DNA from: Stomatobaculum sp. F0698
GTDB lineage: Bacteria; Bacillota; Clostridia; Lachnospirales; Lachnospiraceae
Length of the DNA: 64,000 nt
NCBI RefSeq assembly: GCF_030644385.1
Contig: NZ_CP130060.1
Location: forward strand, 1-64,000
Direction of reading: 5' to 3'
Position numbers and translations under genes: made by a program. The notes below the pieces were generated by a model that saw only the letters and a list, made by a program, of their open reading frames with translations, was not told where the DNA came from and made no database searches. This document shows positions 43,205 through 51,747 of the stretch, one piece after another. The stretch's first letter is position 1. Every line of letters begins with the position of its first letter.

Positions 43205-44020
43205 ATGGGACTTACAACCTCGCCTCTCGTCAGCGGAGGCCAATGGACAGATGACAACAGCGCGCGTCATGCCTCGCTTTTGCACCGCTTGCTTGATATC
43301 GGGGAACTCTTGATGGCAAGCGGCGCGGAGGTAAACCGCGTTGAGGACACTCTGACCCGCATGGGAAAGGCGTACGGCGCATCCCACATGAATGTATTTG
43401 TGATTACAACAAGCATCGTGGTCACGATGATTTTTCCGGACGGCACGGAGCGCACGCAGACCAGACGCATACGAAACGGCGGCTCTACGGACTTTACCCT
43501 GCTCGAGGACTTGAATGCGCTCAGTAGGCGCTGCTGCGCAAATCCGCTCCCCGTTGAGGATTTGAAGGAGAAGATAGAGGAAATCCGTGCCCGGAAACAT
43601 TCGGATTTGCTCTATTACGTGGGCAATGTGGTCGGTGCCGGCAGTTTTACCGCCTTTTTTGCGGGGACACTGCCGGATATCATCGCGGCGAGCATACTCG
43701 GGCTGCTTGTCTCTGCCATGCGAAAGCGGCTCGGGAAAATCACGCCGACACCGGTCATCGACAACTTTGTGGGTTCCTTCCTGACCGGTTGTCTGCTCGG
43801 CGGAACGGTGCAGGCGCTGCCCTTCCTCCACATGGACGCCATCATAATCGGAGAAGTCATGCTCTTCGTGCCCGGAATTGCGATGACCAATGCGGTGCGC
43901 GATGTCCTGTCGGGCGATACCATGGCGGGAATGATGCGCCTTCTTGAGAGTCTGCTCTGGACAGTCGCGCTGGCCTGCGGTTTCATGGCAAGCCTGGCGC
44001 TGATCAACATGCTCTCCTGA
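43205..44020 (+). CDS. Threonine/serine exporter ThrE, N-terminal half (YjjP-like)
   Basis: A 271-residue membrane protein of the ThrE family. A soluble N-terminal part with the signature GELLMASGAEVNRVEDTL and a segment around DLNALSRR precede about five membrane spans. With the 44054 gene it makes a split two-component exporter of amino acids or dicarboxylates, as YjjP/YjjB do in E. coli. The start lies 26 bases after the nitroreductase gene with a weak ribosome site. Confidence 0.9.
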   Translation: MGLTTSPLVSGGQWTDDNSARHASLLHRLLDIGELLMASGAEVNRVEDTLTRMGKAYGASHMNVFVITTSIVVTMIFPDGTERTQTRRIRNGGSTDFTLLEDLNALSRRCCANPLPVEDLKEKIEEIRARKHSDLLYYVGNVVGAGSFTAFFAGTLPDIIAASILGLLVSAMRKRLGKITPTPVIDNFVGSFLTGCLLGGTVQALPFLHMDAIIIGEVMLFVPGIAMTNAVRDVLSGDTMAGMMRLLESLLWTVALACGFMASLALINMLS

Positions 44021-44053
44021 ACCTAAAACGATGAAAATAGGAGAGAAGAGCGT

Positions 44054-44542
44054 ATGAGCGAGGAAATGCGCACGGTAGTCATTCAGCTCTTAGCGGCCTT
44101 CATGGGCGCGGGGAGCTTTGCGATTTTATTTCAGTTGAAGCGAAAGTATCTCTTCATCGCGGCGCTCGGCGGTGCGCTGGAGTGGGGCGTGTATCTCTTG
44201 CTCATGGAACTTTTGGACGCGGTGTTCCCGGCGAGTTTTCTCGCCTCGGCCTTCACCGCGCTCTATGCGGAGTTACTGGCGAGGTGGCAGCGGGCTCCGG
44301 TGACCATTTTCTTTATCTCGGGGATTATCCCTTTGGTGCCGGGAAGCAGCCTTTACTATACGATGAGCGCCATTGTGCACGGGGACAGCGAGGCGGCGAG
44401 CTATTACAGTTCCAGAACCGTTCAGTATGCGTTTGCGATTGCGGCCGGCATCTCCGTGATCACGGCGGTCTTTGAGATGTGGCGCACGCTGAAGGCGAAG
44501 TTAAAAAAAGAAGCGCGCCGAAATCGGCAGAACAGCATATAA
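44054..44542 (+). CDS. Threonine/serine exporter ThrE, C-terminal half (YjjB-like)
   Basis: A 162-residue protein with four or five membrane spans and the family segment ISGIIPLVPGSSLYYTM. Partner of the YjjP-like protein encoded 33 bases upstream. The start follows AGGAGAGAAG. Ends just before a strong terminator. Confidence 0.9.
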   Translation: MSEEMRTVVIQLLAAFMGAGSFAILFQLKRKYLFIAALGGALEWGVYLLLMELLDAVFPASFLASAFTALYAELLARWQRAPVTIFFISGIIPLVPGSSLYYTMSAIVHGDSEAASYYSSRTVQYAFAIAAGISVITAVFEMWRTLKAKLKKEARRNRQNSI

Positions 44543-44545
44543 AAC

Positions 44546-44587
44546 AAGCGCCCCGCGAATTCCGGAAGGGATTCGCGGGGCGCTTTT
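44546..44587. terminator. Strong terminator between convergent exporter and FNT genes
   Basis: AAGCGCCCCGCGAAT pairs perfectly with ATTCGCGGGGCGCTT and is followed by TT. Confidence 0.9.
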
Positions 44588-44656
44588 GATATGGAAGCTC
44601 CCCTAAGTGTGCGTACCGATTGAAATCGACAGAGGCCGGGGGAGATGTTGCAAAAA

Positions 44657-45418
44657 TTATTTCTTTCTCGAAACCACATAGTAGGGCAGCGCCACAAAGA
44701 CCGCACCGCCGATGATGTTGCCGAGGGTGACCGCTGCGAGGTTAAAAATCCAGCCGTTTACGCTCACAGCCTGACCGGCGGGGACTAAAAGCGCCGAGGT
44801 GAGCAGGGTCATATTGGCAATGCTGTGCTCAAAGCCGGTCGTGATGAAGGCGAAGAGACACCAGAAGCACATGAGAATCTTAGCGCTCTCGTTCTTAACG
44901 CGGAAACCGCACCAGACCACAAGACAGACCAGAATGTTGCAGAGGATGCCGCGCGATACAAGCGGCACAAAACCGGCCGACATCTTGGCAAAGGCGCCCT
45001 TTGCAACGGCTTCCGCGACCGCACCGGTCTGCAGGCCGCTCGCGTAGAAGAGCAGGGAGAGCAGTACGGAACCCGCGACATTGCCGAGCCAGCAGACACA
45101 CCAGAGCTTCAGGAGCTCGGCTGCGCTTATCTTGCCATCGAGGACACCGGCTGTCATGACCATGGTGTTGCCGGTAAAGAGTTCCGCGCCGGCAATGATC
45201 ACGAGACTCAGCGCGACACAGAAGGATGCGCCCATCACAATCTTGGCCGCCGGGTTACCGGCCATAAGGCCGCTTTCCGTGAAAATCAAAAGAATGCCGA
45301 AGCCGATATAAGCGCCTGCCAGCATGGACATGAGAAAATACCCGAGGGGGGTTTTCTTCAGTAAGCCGACTTTCGCAGCTGCCGCATTGGTCATTGCCGA
45401 AAATTCATCTTGGTACAT
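44657..45418 (-). CDS. Formate/nitrite transporter family channel (FocA/NirC)
   Basis: A 253-residue pentameric channel protein with six membrane spans. The FNT signature residues are present in GAELFTGNTM and in FEHSIANM, which holds the central His and Asn. Such channels pass formate, nitrite or hydrosulfide. No pfl or nitrite reductase is in view. The NO-linked YgbA-type gene divergent to it makes nitrite plausible but not proven. The ATG follows CGGAGGG on the - strand. Confidence 0.93.
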   Translation of the reverse strand: MYQDEFSAMTNAAAAKVGLLKKTPLGYFLMSMLAGAYIGFGILLIFTESGLMAGNPAAKIVMGASFCVALSLVIIAGAELFTGNTMVMTAGVLDGKISAAELLKLWCVCWLGNVAGSVLLSLLFYASGLQTGAVAEAVAKGAFAKMSAGFVPLVSRGILCNILVCLVVWCGFRVKNESAKILMCFWCLFAFITTGFEHSIANMTLLTSALLVPAGQAVSVNGWIFNLAAVTLGNIIGGAVFVALPYYVVSRKK

Positions 45419-45465
45419 GGCCTTACCCTCCGAAAAAACAATATTTGACTGAATTGTGCGAATTT

Positions 45466-45494
45466 ATTATAGCTTAGCGCGCGGGCTTTGTCAG
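45466..45494 (-). promoter_or_regulatory. Promoter of the formate/nitrite transporter gene
   Basis: Read on the - strand: CTGACA (45494-45489), 17 bases, TATAAT (45471-45466). Confidence 0.8.
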
Positions 45495-45576
45495 CACACA
45501 GTCTAACCCGGAGTAAGGTCATACCGGACGGGGCGTACGCGGTGTTTTAGAAGGCGGGTGCATCGGGTAGAAGCGC

Positions 45577-45606
45577 TTGAAACGGTAACAGTTTCTAAAC
45601 TATACT
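45577..45606 (+). promoter_or_regulatory. Promoter with internal inverted repeat before the YgbA-type gene
   Basis: TTGAAA (45577-45582), 18 bases, TATACT (45601-45606). The spacer contains GAAACGGTAACAGTTTC (45579-45595), an inverted repeat GAAAC/GTTTC that overlaps the -35 box and could be a repressor operator. Confidence 0.75.
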
Positions 45607-45676
45607 GGACTTAGTAGCATAAAACCGATTTCTTCAGAGCAGCGATCGGAGTTTGCTTGCTTGAGAGGAGCAGAGC

Positions 45677-46036
45677 ATGAGGAGAGAAACGCCTGAAAAG
45701 AAGCGGCAGGATGAAAAACGGCTCGTTGCGGAGATGATTGCATATTACTGCCAAAAGAAGCACGGCAGCGCGGCAGGGATGCTCTGTGAGGATTGCCTGA
45801 AACTGGAGGGCTATGCGCACACGCGCATTGCGCGCTGCCCCTTCACGGAGAGCAAGACATTTTGCAGCCACTGCGAAGTGCACTGCTACGCTCCCGAGAT
45901 GCGGGAGAGGATACGCGAAGTCATGCGCTACAGCGGCCCGCGCATGCTCATACGTCACCCGCTCCTCGTGGTGCGGCACGCACTCACGGGCATGCAAAAC
46001 AAAAAGGCAGGCAAGAAGGGGGAAAGAGATGATTAA
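45677..46036 (+). CDS. Nitrous oxide-stimulated promoter family protein (YgbA-like)
   Basis: A 119-residue protein with the family pattern of conserved Cys: MLCEDCLKLEGYAHTR, ARCPFTESKTFCSHCEVHCY and the C-terminal MRYSGPRML. E. coli YgbA is induced by NO through NsrR; the Cys set suggests a metal or Fe-S site. The start follows GAGAGGAGCAGAGC. It overlaps the CydD-like gene by eight bases, so the two are probably co-expressed. Confidence 0.9.
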   Translation: MRRETPEKKRQDEKRLVAEMIAYYCQKKHGSAAGMLCEDCLKLEGYAHTRIARCPFTESKTFCSHCEVHCYAPEMRERIREVMRYSGPRMLIRHPLLVVRHALTGMQNKKAGKKGERDD

Positions 46037-47774
46037 AATGCGGCTCATACGGCTCCTAAAGGGGGCCGGTCAGTACGTTGTTTACCAGATACTCTGGCAG
46101 TGGCTGTCGCTCCTGGTACAGATTGTGATTGTTTGGAACATCGCGGGGCTCATCGAGGACGTTCGGAACCAAGGAATCGGTACGGAGCGCATTCTCGTTG
46201 CGCTCGGAATTATCATACCGGGGCTTTTACTTCGTTTTGTCTGTGACCGCCTCTATACCGCGGCAAGCTTCCGCGCGAGCGCGGACGTGAAGCGCATTCT
46301 CCGCGGCCGCATTTATCAAAAGATACTGCGGATCGGCCCTTCTTACCGGGAACAAATCGGCAGCGCCGAACTGGTGCAGATGTCGGGCGAAGGCGTTGAG
46401 CAGCTCGAGACTTATTTCGGCCGGTATTTAAGTCAGTTCTTTTACGCCCTGCTTGCGCCGCTCACCCTGTTCTTTGTGCTGTCCCCGATCGATCTTAGAA
46501 CAGCGACCCTGCTGCTCCTCGCGGTTCCGCTGATTCCGGTGGTCATCATGCTCGTCATGCTGGTCGCAAAGCGCCTTCTGAGCCGCTATTTTGACATCTA
46601 CTACGGGCTCGGAGACAGCTTTCTCGAAAAGCTGCAGGGCATGACCACTCTGAAGATTTATCAGGCCGATCGAGCGGCGGCTGATGATATGGACCGGGAG
46701 TCCGAGCGCTTCCGGAAGATTACGATGAAGGTGCTTACCATGCAGTTAAACAGCACCTCGGTCATGGACATCATCGCCTACGGCGGTGCGGCGGTCGGCA
46801 TTGTGTCGGCCTTGACCCGCTTTGCGAGCGGCGAACTCTCCCTGGCGGGCGTGCTCATGTTCATCCTGCTCGCGGCAGAGTTCTTTCTGCCGATGCGCAT
46901 CCTAGGCAGCTTCTTCCACATCGGCATGAACGGCATGAAGGCGAGCGACCGCATTTTTGCTTTTCTGGATCTCCCGGAACCCGAGCCGGGACAGGCAGAA
47001 CTCGGCGCGGGACATATCGACATCCGCATGGAAGAGCTCAGCTTTTCCTATGAGGAGAGCCGCCCAATCTTAAAGGGCATCACGCTCGCGCTTCCCGCGC
47101 AGTCCTTTGTGTCCCTGGTCGGTGTTTCCGGCTCTGGGAAATCCACGATTGCCGGCATACTCATGGGGCGGAACAGAGGTTACGGCGGCTCGCTGCGCTT
47201 AAACGGCGAAGAGCTGAGCCGCATTTCGACCGAGAGTCTTATGGATCACCTGACCATGGTAGGGCACGACAGCCGGTTCTTCCGCGCGAGTGTGCGGGAA
47301 AACCTCCTGCTCGCAAAGCCGGAGGCGACCGAGCTTGAGATGAAAGAGGCGCTCCGGAAGGTGAATCTCCTCTCCTTTATCGAGGCGCAGGGCGGTCTCG
47401 AGATGCAGCTTACATCGAACGGCAGCAACCTCTCGGGCGGACAAAAGCAGCGCCTTGCGCTCGCGAGAGCCCTGCTTCACGACACGCCAGTCTACATCTT
47501 TGACGAGGCCACCTCGAACATCGATGCCGAGAGCGAGGAGATGATTATGAAAGTCATACACGAGCTCACAAAGAGCAGAACCGTGCTGCTCATCTCGCAC
47601 CGACTTGCGAATGTGGTAGACAGCGACAAAATCTATATGCTAAAGGACGGCAAAATCGCGGAGGCGGGCAGTCACGCGGAATTGATGCGGCAAGCGGGTG
47701 CGTATCGGCGCCTTTTTGAGGAACAGAGTCAGCTTGAGCGCTTTGCGGAAGGGAGGCGTGACGGTCATGAATAA
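46029..47774 (+). CDS. cydD: ABC exporter subunit, CydD-like
   Basis: A 581-residue ABC exporter half: six membrane helices (about residues 15-300) then the ATPase with Walker A VGVSGSGKST, signature LSGGQKQRLAL, Walker B VYIFDEATSN and the switch His in LLISHRLANV. Paired with the next gene it forms a heterodimer like CydDC, the cysteine/glutathione exporter needed for bd oxidase assembly and NO tolerance. No cydAB is in the window, so the substrate is inferred. The ATG at 46029 overlaps the YgbA-type gene. Confidence 0.82.
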   Translation: MIKMRLIRLLKGAGQYVVYQILWQWLSLLVQIVIVWNIAGLIEDVRNQGIGTERILVALGIIIPGLLLRFVCDRLYTAASFRASADVKRILRGRIYQKILRIGPSYREQIGSAELVQMSGEGVEQLETYFGRYLSQFFYALLAPLTLFFVLSPIDLRTATLLLLAVPLIPVVIMLVMLVAKRLLSRYFDIYYGLGDSFLEKLQGMTTLKIYQADRAAADDMDRESERFRKITMKVLTMQLNSTSVMDIIAYGGAAVGIVSALTRFASGELSLAGVLMFILLAAEFFLPMRILGSFFHIGMNGMKASDRIFAFLDLPEPEPGQAELGAGHIDIRMEELSFSYEESRPILKGITLALPAQSFVSLVGVSGSGKSTIAGILMGRNRGYGGSLRLNGEELSRISTESLMDHLTMVGHDSRFFRASVRENLLLAKPEATELEMKEALRKVNLLSFIEAQGGLEMQLTSNGSNLSGGQKQRLALARALLHDTPVYIFDEATSNIDAESEEMIMKVIHELTKSRTVLLISHRLANVVDSDKIYMLKDGKIAEAGSHAELMRQAGAYRRLFEEQSQLERFAEGRRDGHE

Positions 47775-49464
47775 ACGAAGATCGGATCTCGCGATCATGG
47801 GCAGCCTGATCGGGCTCGTGAAGCCCCTCACTCTAATTATGTTAACCGGTATTCTGCTCGGCGTGCTCGGCTTTCTCTGCGCCATTTTCATCACGATACT
47901 CGGCGGCTACGGTGTAATCAAGGGGCTCGCAGCGGTCGCGGGCAGCGAAGTTCCGGGGCAGTTCACGGCGTTGTTCGGCGGCTCTTCTAAGCAGCTCTTT
48001 ACCGCAATTTTGGTGTTTGCGATTTTGCGCGGCGTCCTGCACTACGGCGAGCAGTACTGTAACCACTACATTGCCTTTCGCATTCTGGCCATCATCCGCC
48101 ATAAGGTCTTTGCGGTTCTGAGAAAACTCTGCCCGGCAAAACTTGAGGGCAGGGATAAGGGCAATCTCATTGCCGTCATCACGAGCGATATCGAACTCCT
48201 GGAAGTGTTCTTTGCGCACACCATATCTCCGATTGCGATTGCCTTTCTGACCTCGCTCATCATGGCGGGCTTTATCGGGACGCAGCACAGACTTGCGGGC
48301 TTGCTTGCCGTTCTCGCATATGTGACGGTCGGCATAGGCCTTCCGATTCGGAACGGCAGACGGAGCGCCGAGGCGGGCATGGCCTTACGAAGCGAGATGG
48401 GAGAACTCAATCACTTTGTCTTGGAGAGCCTCTACGGCGTGGACGAGCTCCTACAGTTCAATCGGGGAGAAACGAAGCTCGCGGAAATGGAGCAAAGATC
48501 CGAACGGCTTGCGGGCTTTCAGAAAAAGCTGAGCGACTTTGAGGGTTCGCAGCGTGCGCTCACCAATCTGGTCATTCAGCTCTATTCCTTCGGTATGCTC
48601 TTTTTGATGCTCTTCCTCTATCGACGGGGAGAGGCCACGTTCTCGGGCATGCTGCTTGCGACCCTCGCGATGATGGGCTCCTTCGGCCCCGTGGTTGCGC
48701 TCTCATCTCTCTCGAACAATCTAAACCAGACGCTGGCCTGCGGAGAGCGCGTGCTCTCGCTACTCGAAGAGACGCCGGAGGTGGCAGAGCGAAGCGACGG
48801 GGAGAGGCCATCTTTCGAGGGCGCGGCGCTTGACTCGGTCAGCTTTGCCTACCGGGAAGAGAAGATTTTGAGCGAGTTCTCTCTGCAAATCGAAAGAGGG
48901 AAGGTGCTCGGCATTCACGGCGCGAGCGGCTCCGGAAAATCGACCCTCTTAAAGCTCTTGATGCGCTTTTGGGATGTGCAAAAGGGCGCGGTGCGAATCT
49001 CGGGGGAGGATGTGCGGGACATTCAAACCGCGGCGCTCCGAGAAATGACAAGCTATGTGACCCAGGACACCGTACTCTTCCGTGATACGATTGCAAAGAA
49101 CATAGCGGTCGCAAAGCTCGATGCGACACAGGCGGAGATTGAGGCCGCGGCGGCAAAGGCGAGCATCCATGACTTCATCATGAGCCTCCCGAAAGGCTAT
49201 GAGACCGAACTCGGCGAGCTCGGCGACAGGCTCTCGGGCGGAGAGAAGCAGAGAATAGGCCTCGCAAGAGCCTTTCTCCACGAGGCCGATTTTATCCTCT
49301 TGGATGAGCCGACCAGCAATCTGGACGTGCTGAACGAGGGCATTATCTTAAAATCCCTTTCGGAAGAAAAAGAAGGAAAAACCATAGTGCTGGTCTCGCA
49401 TCGGCAGTCCACGATGTCTGTTGCGGATTGCCGCTATCACATGGACAACGGAAGGGTTTCGTAA
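47767..49464 (+). CDS. cydC: ABC exporter subunit, CydC-like
   Basis: A 565-residue partner of the CydD-like subunit: six membrane helices, Walker A HGASGSGKSTLLK, signature LSGGEKQRIGLA, Walker B FILLDEPTSN and IVLVSHRQST. It overlaps its partner by eight bases. A GTG at 47758 is possible, but the spacing from GGGAGG favours the ATG at 47767. Last gene of GC-rich character before the A/T-rich block. Confidence 0.82.
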   Translation: MNKRRSDLAIMGSLIGLVKPLTLIMLTGILLGVLGFLCAIFITILGGYGVIKGLAAVAGSEVPGQFTALFGGSSKQLFTAILVFAILRGVLHYGEQYCNHYIAFRILAIIRHKVFAVLRKLCPAKLEGRDKGNLIAVITSDIELLEVFFAHTISPIAIAFLTSLIMAGFIGTQHRLAGLLAVLAYVTVGIGLPIRNGRRSAEAGMALRSEMGELNHFVLESLYGVDELLQFNRGETKLAEMEQRSERLAGFQKKLSDFEGSQRALTNLVIQLYSFGMLFLMLFLYRRGEATFSGMLLATLAMMGSFGPVVALSSLSNNLNQTLACGERVLSLLEETPEVAERSDGERPSFEGAALDSVSFAYREEKILSEFSLQIERGKVLGIHGASGSGKSTLLKLLMRFWDVQKGAVRISGEDVRDIQTAALREMTSYVTQDTVLFRDTIAKNIAVAKLDATQAEIEAAAAKASIHDFIMSLPKGYETELGELGDRLSGGEKQRIGLARAFLHEADFILLDEPTSNLDVLNEGIILKSLSEEKEGKTIVLVSHRQSTMSVADCRYHMDNGRVS

Positions 49465-49529
49465 GCGCGGAAGGGAAAAGCGACAGGGCAGGGGGTTCTG
49501 CTCATATATTTTTATAAAAGGTGGAAAGA

Positions 49530-50485
49530 ATGCGAGATGTAATTGTCGTGGAATATTACGATACAGAAGAATCCGTGCGCTGTATGCAGTGGGCTGATAA
49601 AAAAAAGAGGTTGGATGTGGCAAAGCATTGGCTTGCTTGTTGCTTTGCAGGTGTCGGGGGGGGGGCTTTGCAGAATCGCTGGGAGATATTAAACGTACAC
49701 AGATATTTTGCATTCTAATGGGGTTCGGATTCACTTGGTTGCTCATGCAACATATTTGGCGGAAATCAAAAACGATTAGTCAGATGAGAAGGCAGGAATA
49801 CGAGTTGCAAGGCATTAGGGTGATTCTGTGCGAGAAAGGGATTGTATTAAAGACCGGTAGGCGAAGTTGGCAAGGAATTAAACTGGTTATTGGCAAGGAG
49901 AGCTTAGCATTGCTGAGTTCCATACGAGTTTACCTAGCCATTCCAAAGACAGAGTTGTCAGAGGAACAGATTTCGCAAATTCGTATATGGATGCGAGAGG
50001 CAAAGAAAGCTGAAGCAAGGGGAGAAAAGCGAGAAGATCAATCCGGCATTTGTTGGATAGAAGTCAAGAAGATGTGCTTACTGGGTTTTCTCAATATGGG
50101 AATTCCGGTTATTGGACTGAGCTTTTCGCTGGTGTTGGGACTTATTGTGTGGGTTTTGTTTTACTGGATATCCGATATGTTTTGGAGTGTACTTCTGGGT
50201 GTTGTGATGGGAATCATACTTCTGGAGATCGTTAGTACACTCGAAATAATGCTCTATAGATGTATATGGTCAGTGGATGAGGCGAAAAAGGTGGATCCGA
50301 GTGCTCCGGAAATGGAATTATATCGGGAAGTGTTTCCTAAAAGAAAGATTTCTGAGGAAGAAGCGCGGGAACTTTTCCCGGATATAGATTCGATTTACAC
50401 GATTTCCTGTAAGCATGGTAGAATTATTATGTATGGCTATCAGGGATTTATTGTCCTGTATAAAAACATAGGGCGTGCCCTGTAG
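49530..50485 (+). pseudogene. YcxB-like membrane protein, frameshifted at a G10 tract (probably phase-variable, OFF)
   Basis: Reading from the ATG at 49530 (after AAAGGTGGAAAG) gives 63 residues and a stop near 49718. The true continuation lies in another frame to 50485. The break is at ten G (49656-49665). One more G would join both parts into a 318-residue protein aligning without gaps to the 318-residue paralogue at 51748: two N-terminal membrane spans, a YcxB-like region (GIRVILCEKGIVLKTGRRSW), a central pair of spans and a soluble tail. A tract of G in the early coding part is typical of slipped-strand ON/OFF switching. A sequencing error in the homopolymer is the alternative. Confidence 0.8.
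49656..49665. repeat. Homopolymer of ten G (switch tract)
   Basis: Ten consecutive G within codons 43-46 of the gene at 49530. G11 (or G8) would restore the frame. Confidence 0.9.
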
Positions 50486-50651
50486 CTGAAAAGCAGATGT
50501 TACAATGCGGTTTCGTCGGAAGCAGTATAGCGCGGAATTAGCTTTGTATATTTGGTGCTGACTGCAGCAGAAATAGCAGTTTTGGAGTTTATTGGGTGGT
50601 GTTGTCAGAGGGCAGTTGAACTTGCTCCGATAATTAACGCGCAATAGAATG

Positions 50652-50687
50652 AATCCCAGACAGCAGTGAAATCTGCTGTCTGGGATT
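50652..50687. repeat. Perfect 15-base-pair stem-loop in the YcxB block
   Basis: AATCCCAGACAGCAG, loop TGAAAT, CTGCTGTCTGGGATT. It lies 16 bases before the ATG at 50703, with no T run after it, so it may be a terminator-like, RNA-stabilising or translational hairpin. The preceding 170 bases (50486-50651) hold no gene I can support. Confidence 0.7.
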
Positions 50688-50702
50688 ATATTGAGGGCTG
50701 AT

Positions 50703-51155
50703 ATGAACGATAAAATAGTTGTTCCAAAGCTGGAAAAGGAACGCCTGATGGAATATTTCTGGGCGGTGAGAAAAATGCCGTTATTTCAGCGCCTTGATAA
50801 AATCACGGGAATCGCGTTTATTTCCGTGATTATTATGCGGAATACGAACATCCTGACAAGCGAATATTGGAATTTTCTTTTGGGATTCAGCGGACTTATT
50901 TTTTTCGTTCAGTGGTTGCTCCGGGTGGAACAAGTGACGAGGCTATTGCAGGCCGATGACGAAAAGCTTCTCCTTTCAAAGGAGGGATTTCTGATGCGAG
51001 ATGGCATGCGGACTTGGAAGAATAAACGCTTGCTGGTGCGGAAGGATTATGCGACGATTGTATCGGAAACGAGTATCTATTTTGTTTTTTCCGTGAGAGA
51101 TATGTCAGATGAACAGTTGCAGCGGCTCATACAATGGGTTTCGGAGGGGAAGTAG
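50703..51155 (+). CDS. Small membrane protein with YcxB-like C-terminal region
   Basis: A 150-residue protein with two membrane spans (GIAFISVIIMRN and YWNFLLGFSGLIFFVQWLL), then LLLSKEGFLMRDGMRTWKNKRLLVRKDY and FVFSVRDMSDEQLQRLIQW, the same pattern as the YcxB-like regions of its neighbours. The ATG at 50703 has only a weak site (TTGAGGGCTG). It precedes the next gene by two bases, so they are coupled. Function unknown. Confidence 0.7.
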   Translation: MNDKIVVPKLEKERLMEYFWAVRKMPLFQRLDKITGIAFISVIIMRNTNILTSEYWNFLLGFSGLIFFVQWLLRVEQVTRLLQADDEKLLLSKEGFLMRDGMRTWKNKRLLVRKDYATIVSETSIYFVFSVRDMSDEQLQRLIQWVSEGK

Positions 51156-51157
51156 CA

Positions 51158-51712
51158 ATGGAAGAGCAAATGAATCAAATTGAGATTCCCAACAGACCGC
51201 TTAGCGGAAATCAGCAACTGAATTGGCAGGAGATTCGAATATTTCGCTTTTGGTGTCTGCTTCAAAAAAACTTTGCCTGGGGACTGTTTTTCATTCTACC
51301 GTTTTCCATTCTGATTTCCGGTGATTATATGGCTACAGCGAAAACCCATGTGCATCATCTGTTTGCTTTTCTGCTACATGGGGCTAGCATCGGATTGATT
51401 TTTGAATATGCGATGACAATCATACGGACTGTGCTTTGGGATGTAAGGGATATGCGTGAGAGTCGCTATACAGAGGAAACGATAGCGGATTTGGAAATGC
51501 TCTATGAAGGAAGGACGTCACTCTGTTTGGATGCGGATGATTGGGAATCCGCTCGATGGATTCGAGGCAGAAACGGATATGTGCTAAAACTGAAGAGAAA
51601 GGTTCCGAGACCTTTTGAACAGCGGGAATTGCAGTATTGGTTTTATAAGACGCAGCTTGACGAAGCGGAGGCAGGTGAAATTCAGAAATTTGTCGATACG
51701 GTCAATCGCTGA
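51158..51712 (+). CDS. Two-span membrane protein, unknown function
   Basis: A 184-residue protein with two membrane spans (FAWGLFFILPFSILIS and HLFAFLLHGASIGLIFEYAM) and a soluble C-terminal half. The half contains DADDWESARWIRGRNGYVLKL and a DEAEAGEIQKFVD ending that echo the YcxB-like layout only loosely. The start follows CGGAGGGGAAG. Codon use is as A/T-rich as that of its neighbours. Confidence 0.65.
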   Translation: MEEQMNQIEIPNRPLSGNQQLNWQEIRIFRFWCLLQKNFAWGLFFILPFSILISGDYMATAKTHVHHLFAFLLHGASIGLIFEYAMTIIRTVLWDVRDMRESRYTEETIADLEMLYEGRTSLCLDADDWESARWIRGRNGYVLKLKRKVPRPFEQRELQYWFYKTQLDEAEAGEIQKFVDTVNR

Positions 51713-51725
51713 GATGCGGAAAGCC

Positions 51726-51733
51726 GGGGGGGG
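51726..51733. repeat. Run of eight G before the Shine-Dalgarno of the second YcxB-like paralogue
   Basis: Eight G directly precede AAGGAGAG (51734-51741) and the ATG at 51748. Length changes here would not alter the protein but could alter initiation. Confidence 0.8.
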
Positions 51734-51747
51734 AAGGAGAGCATAGG

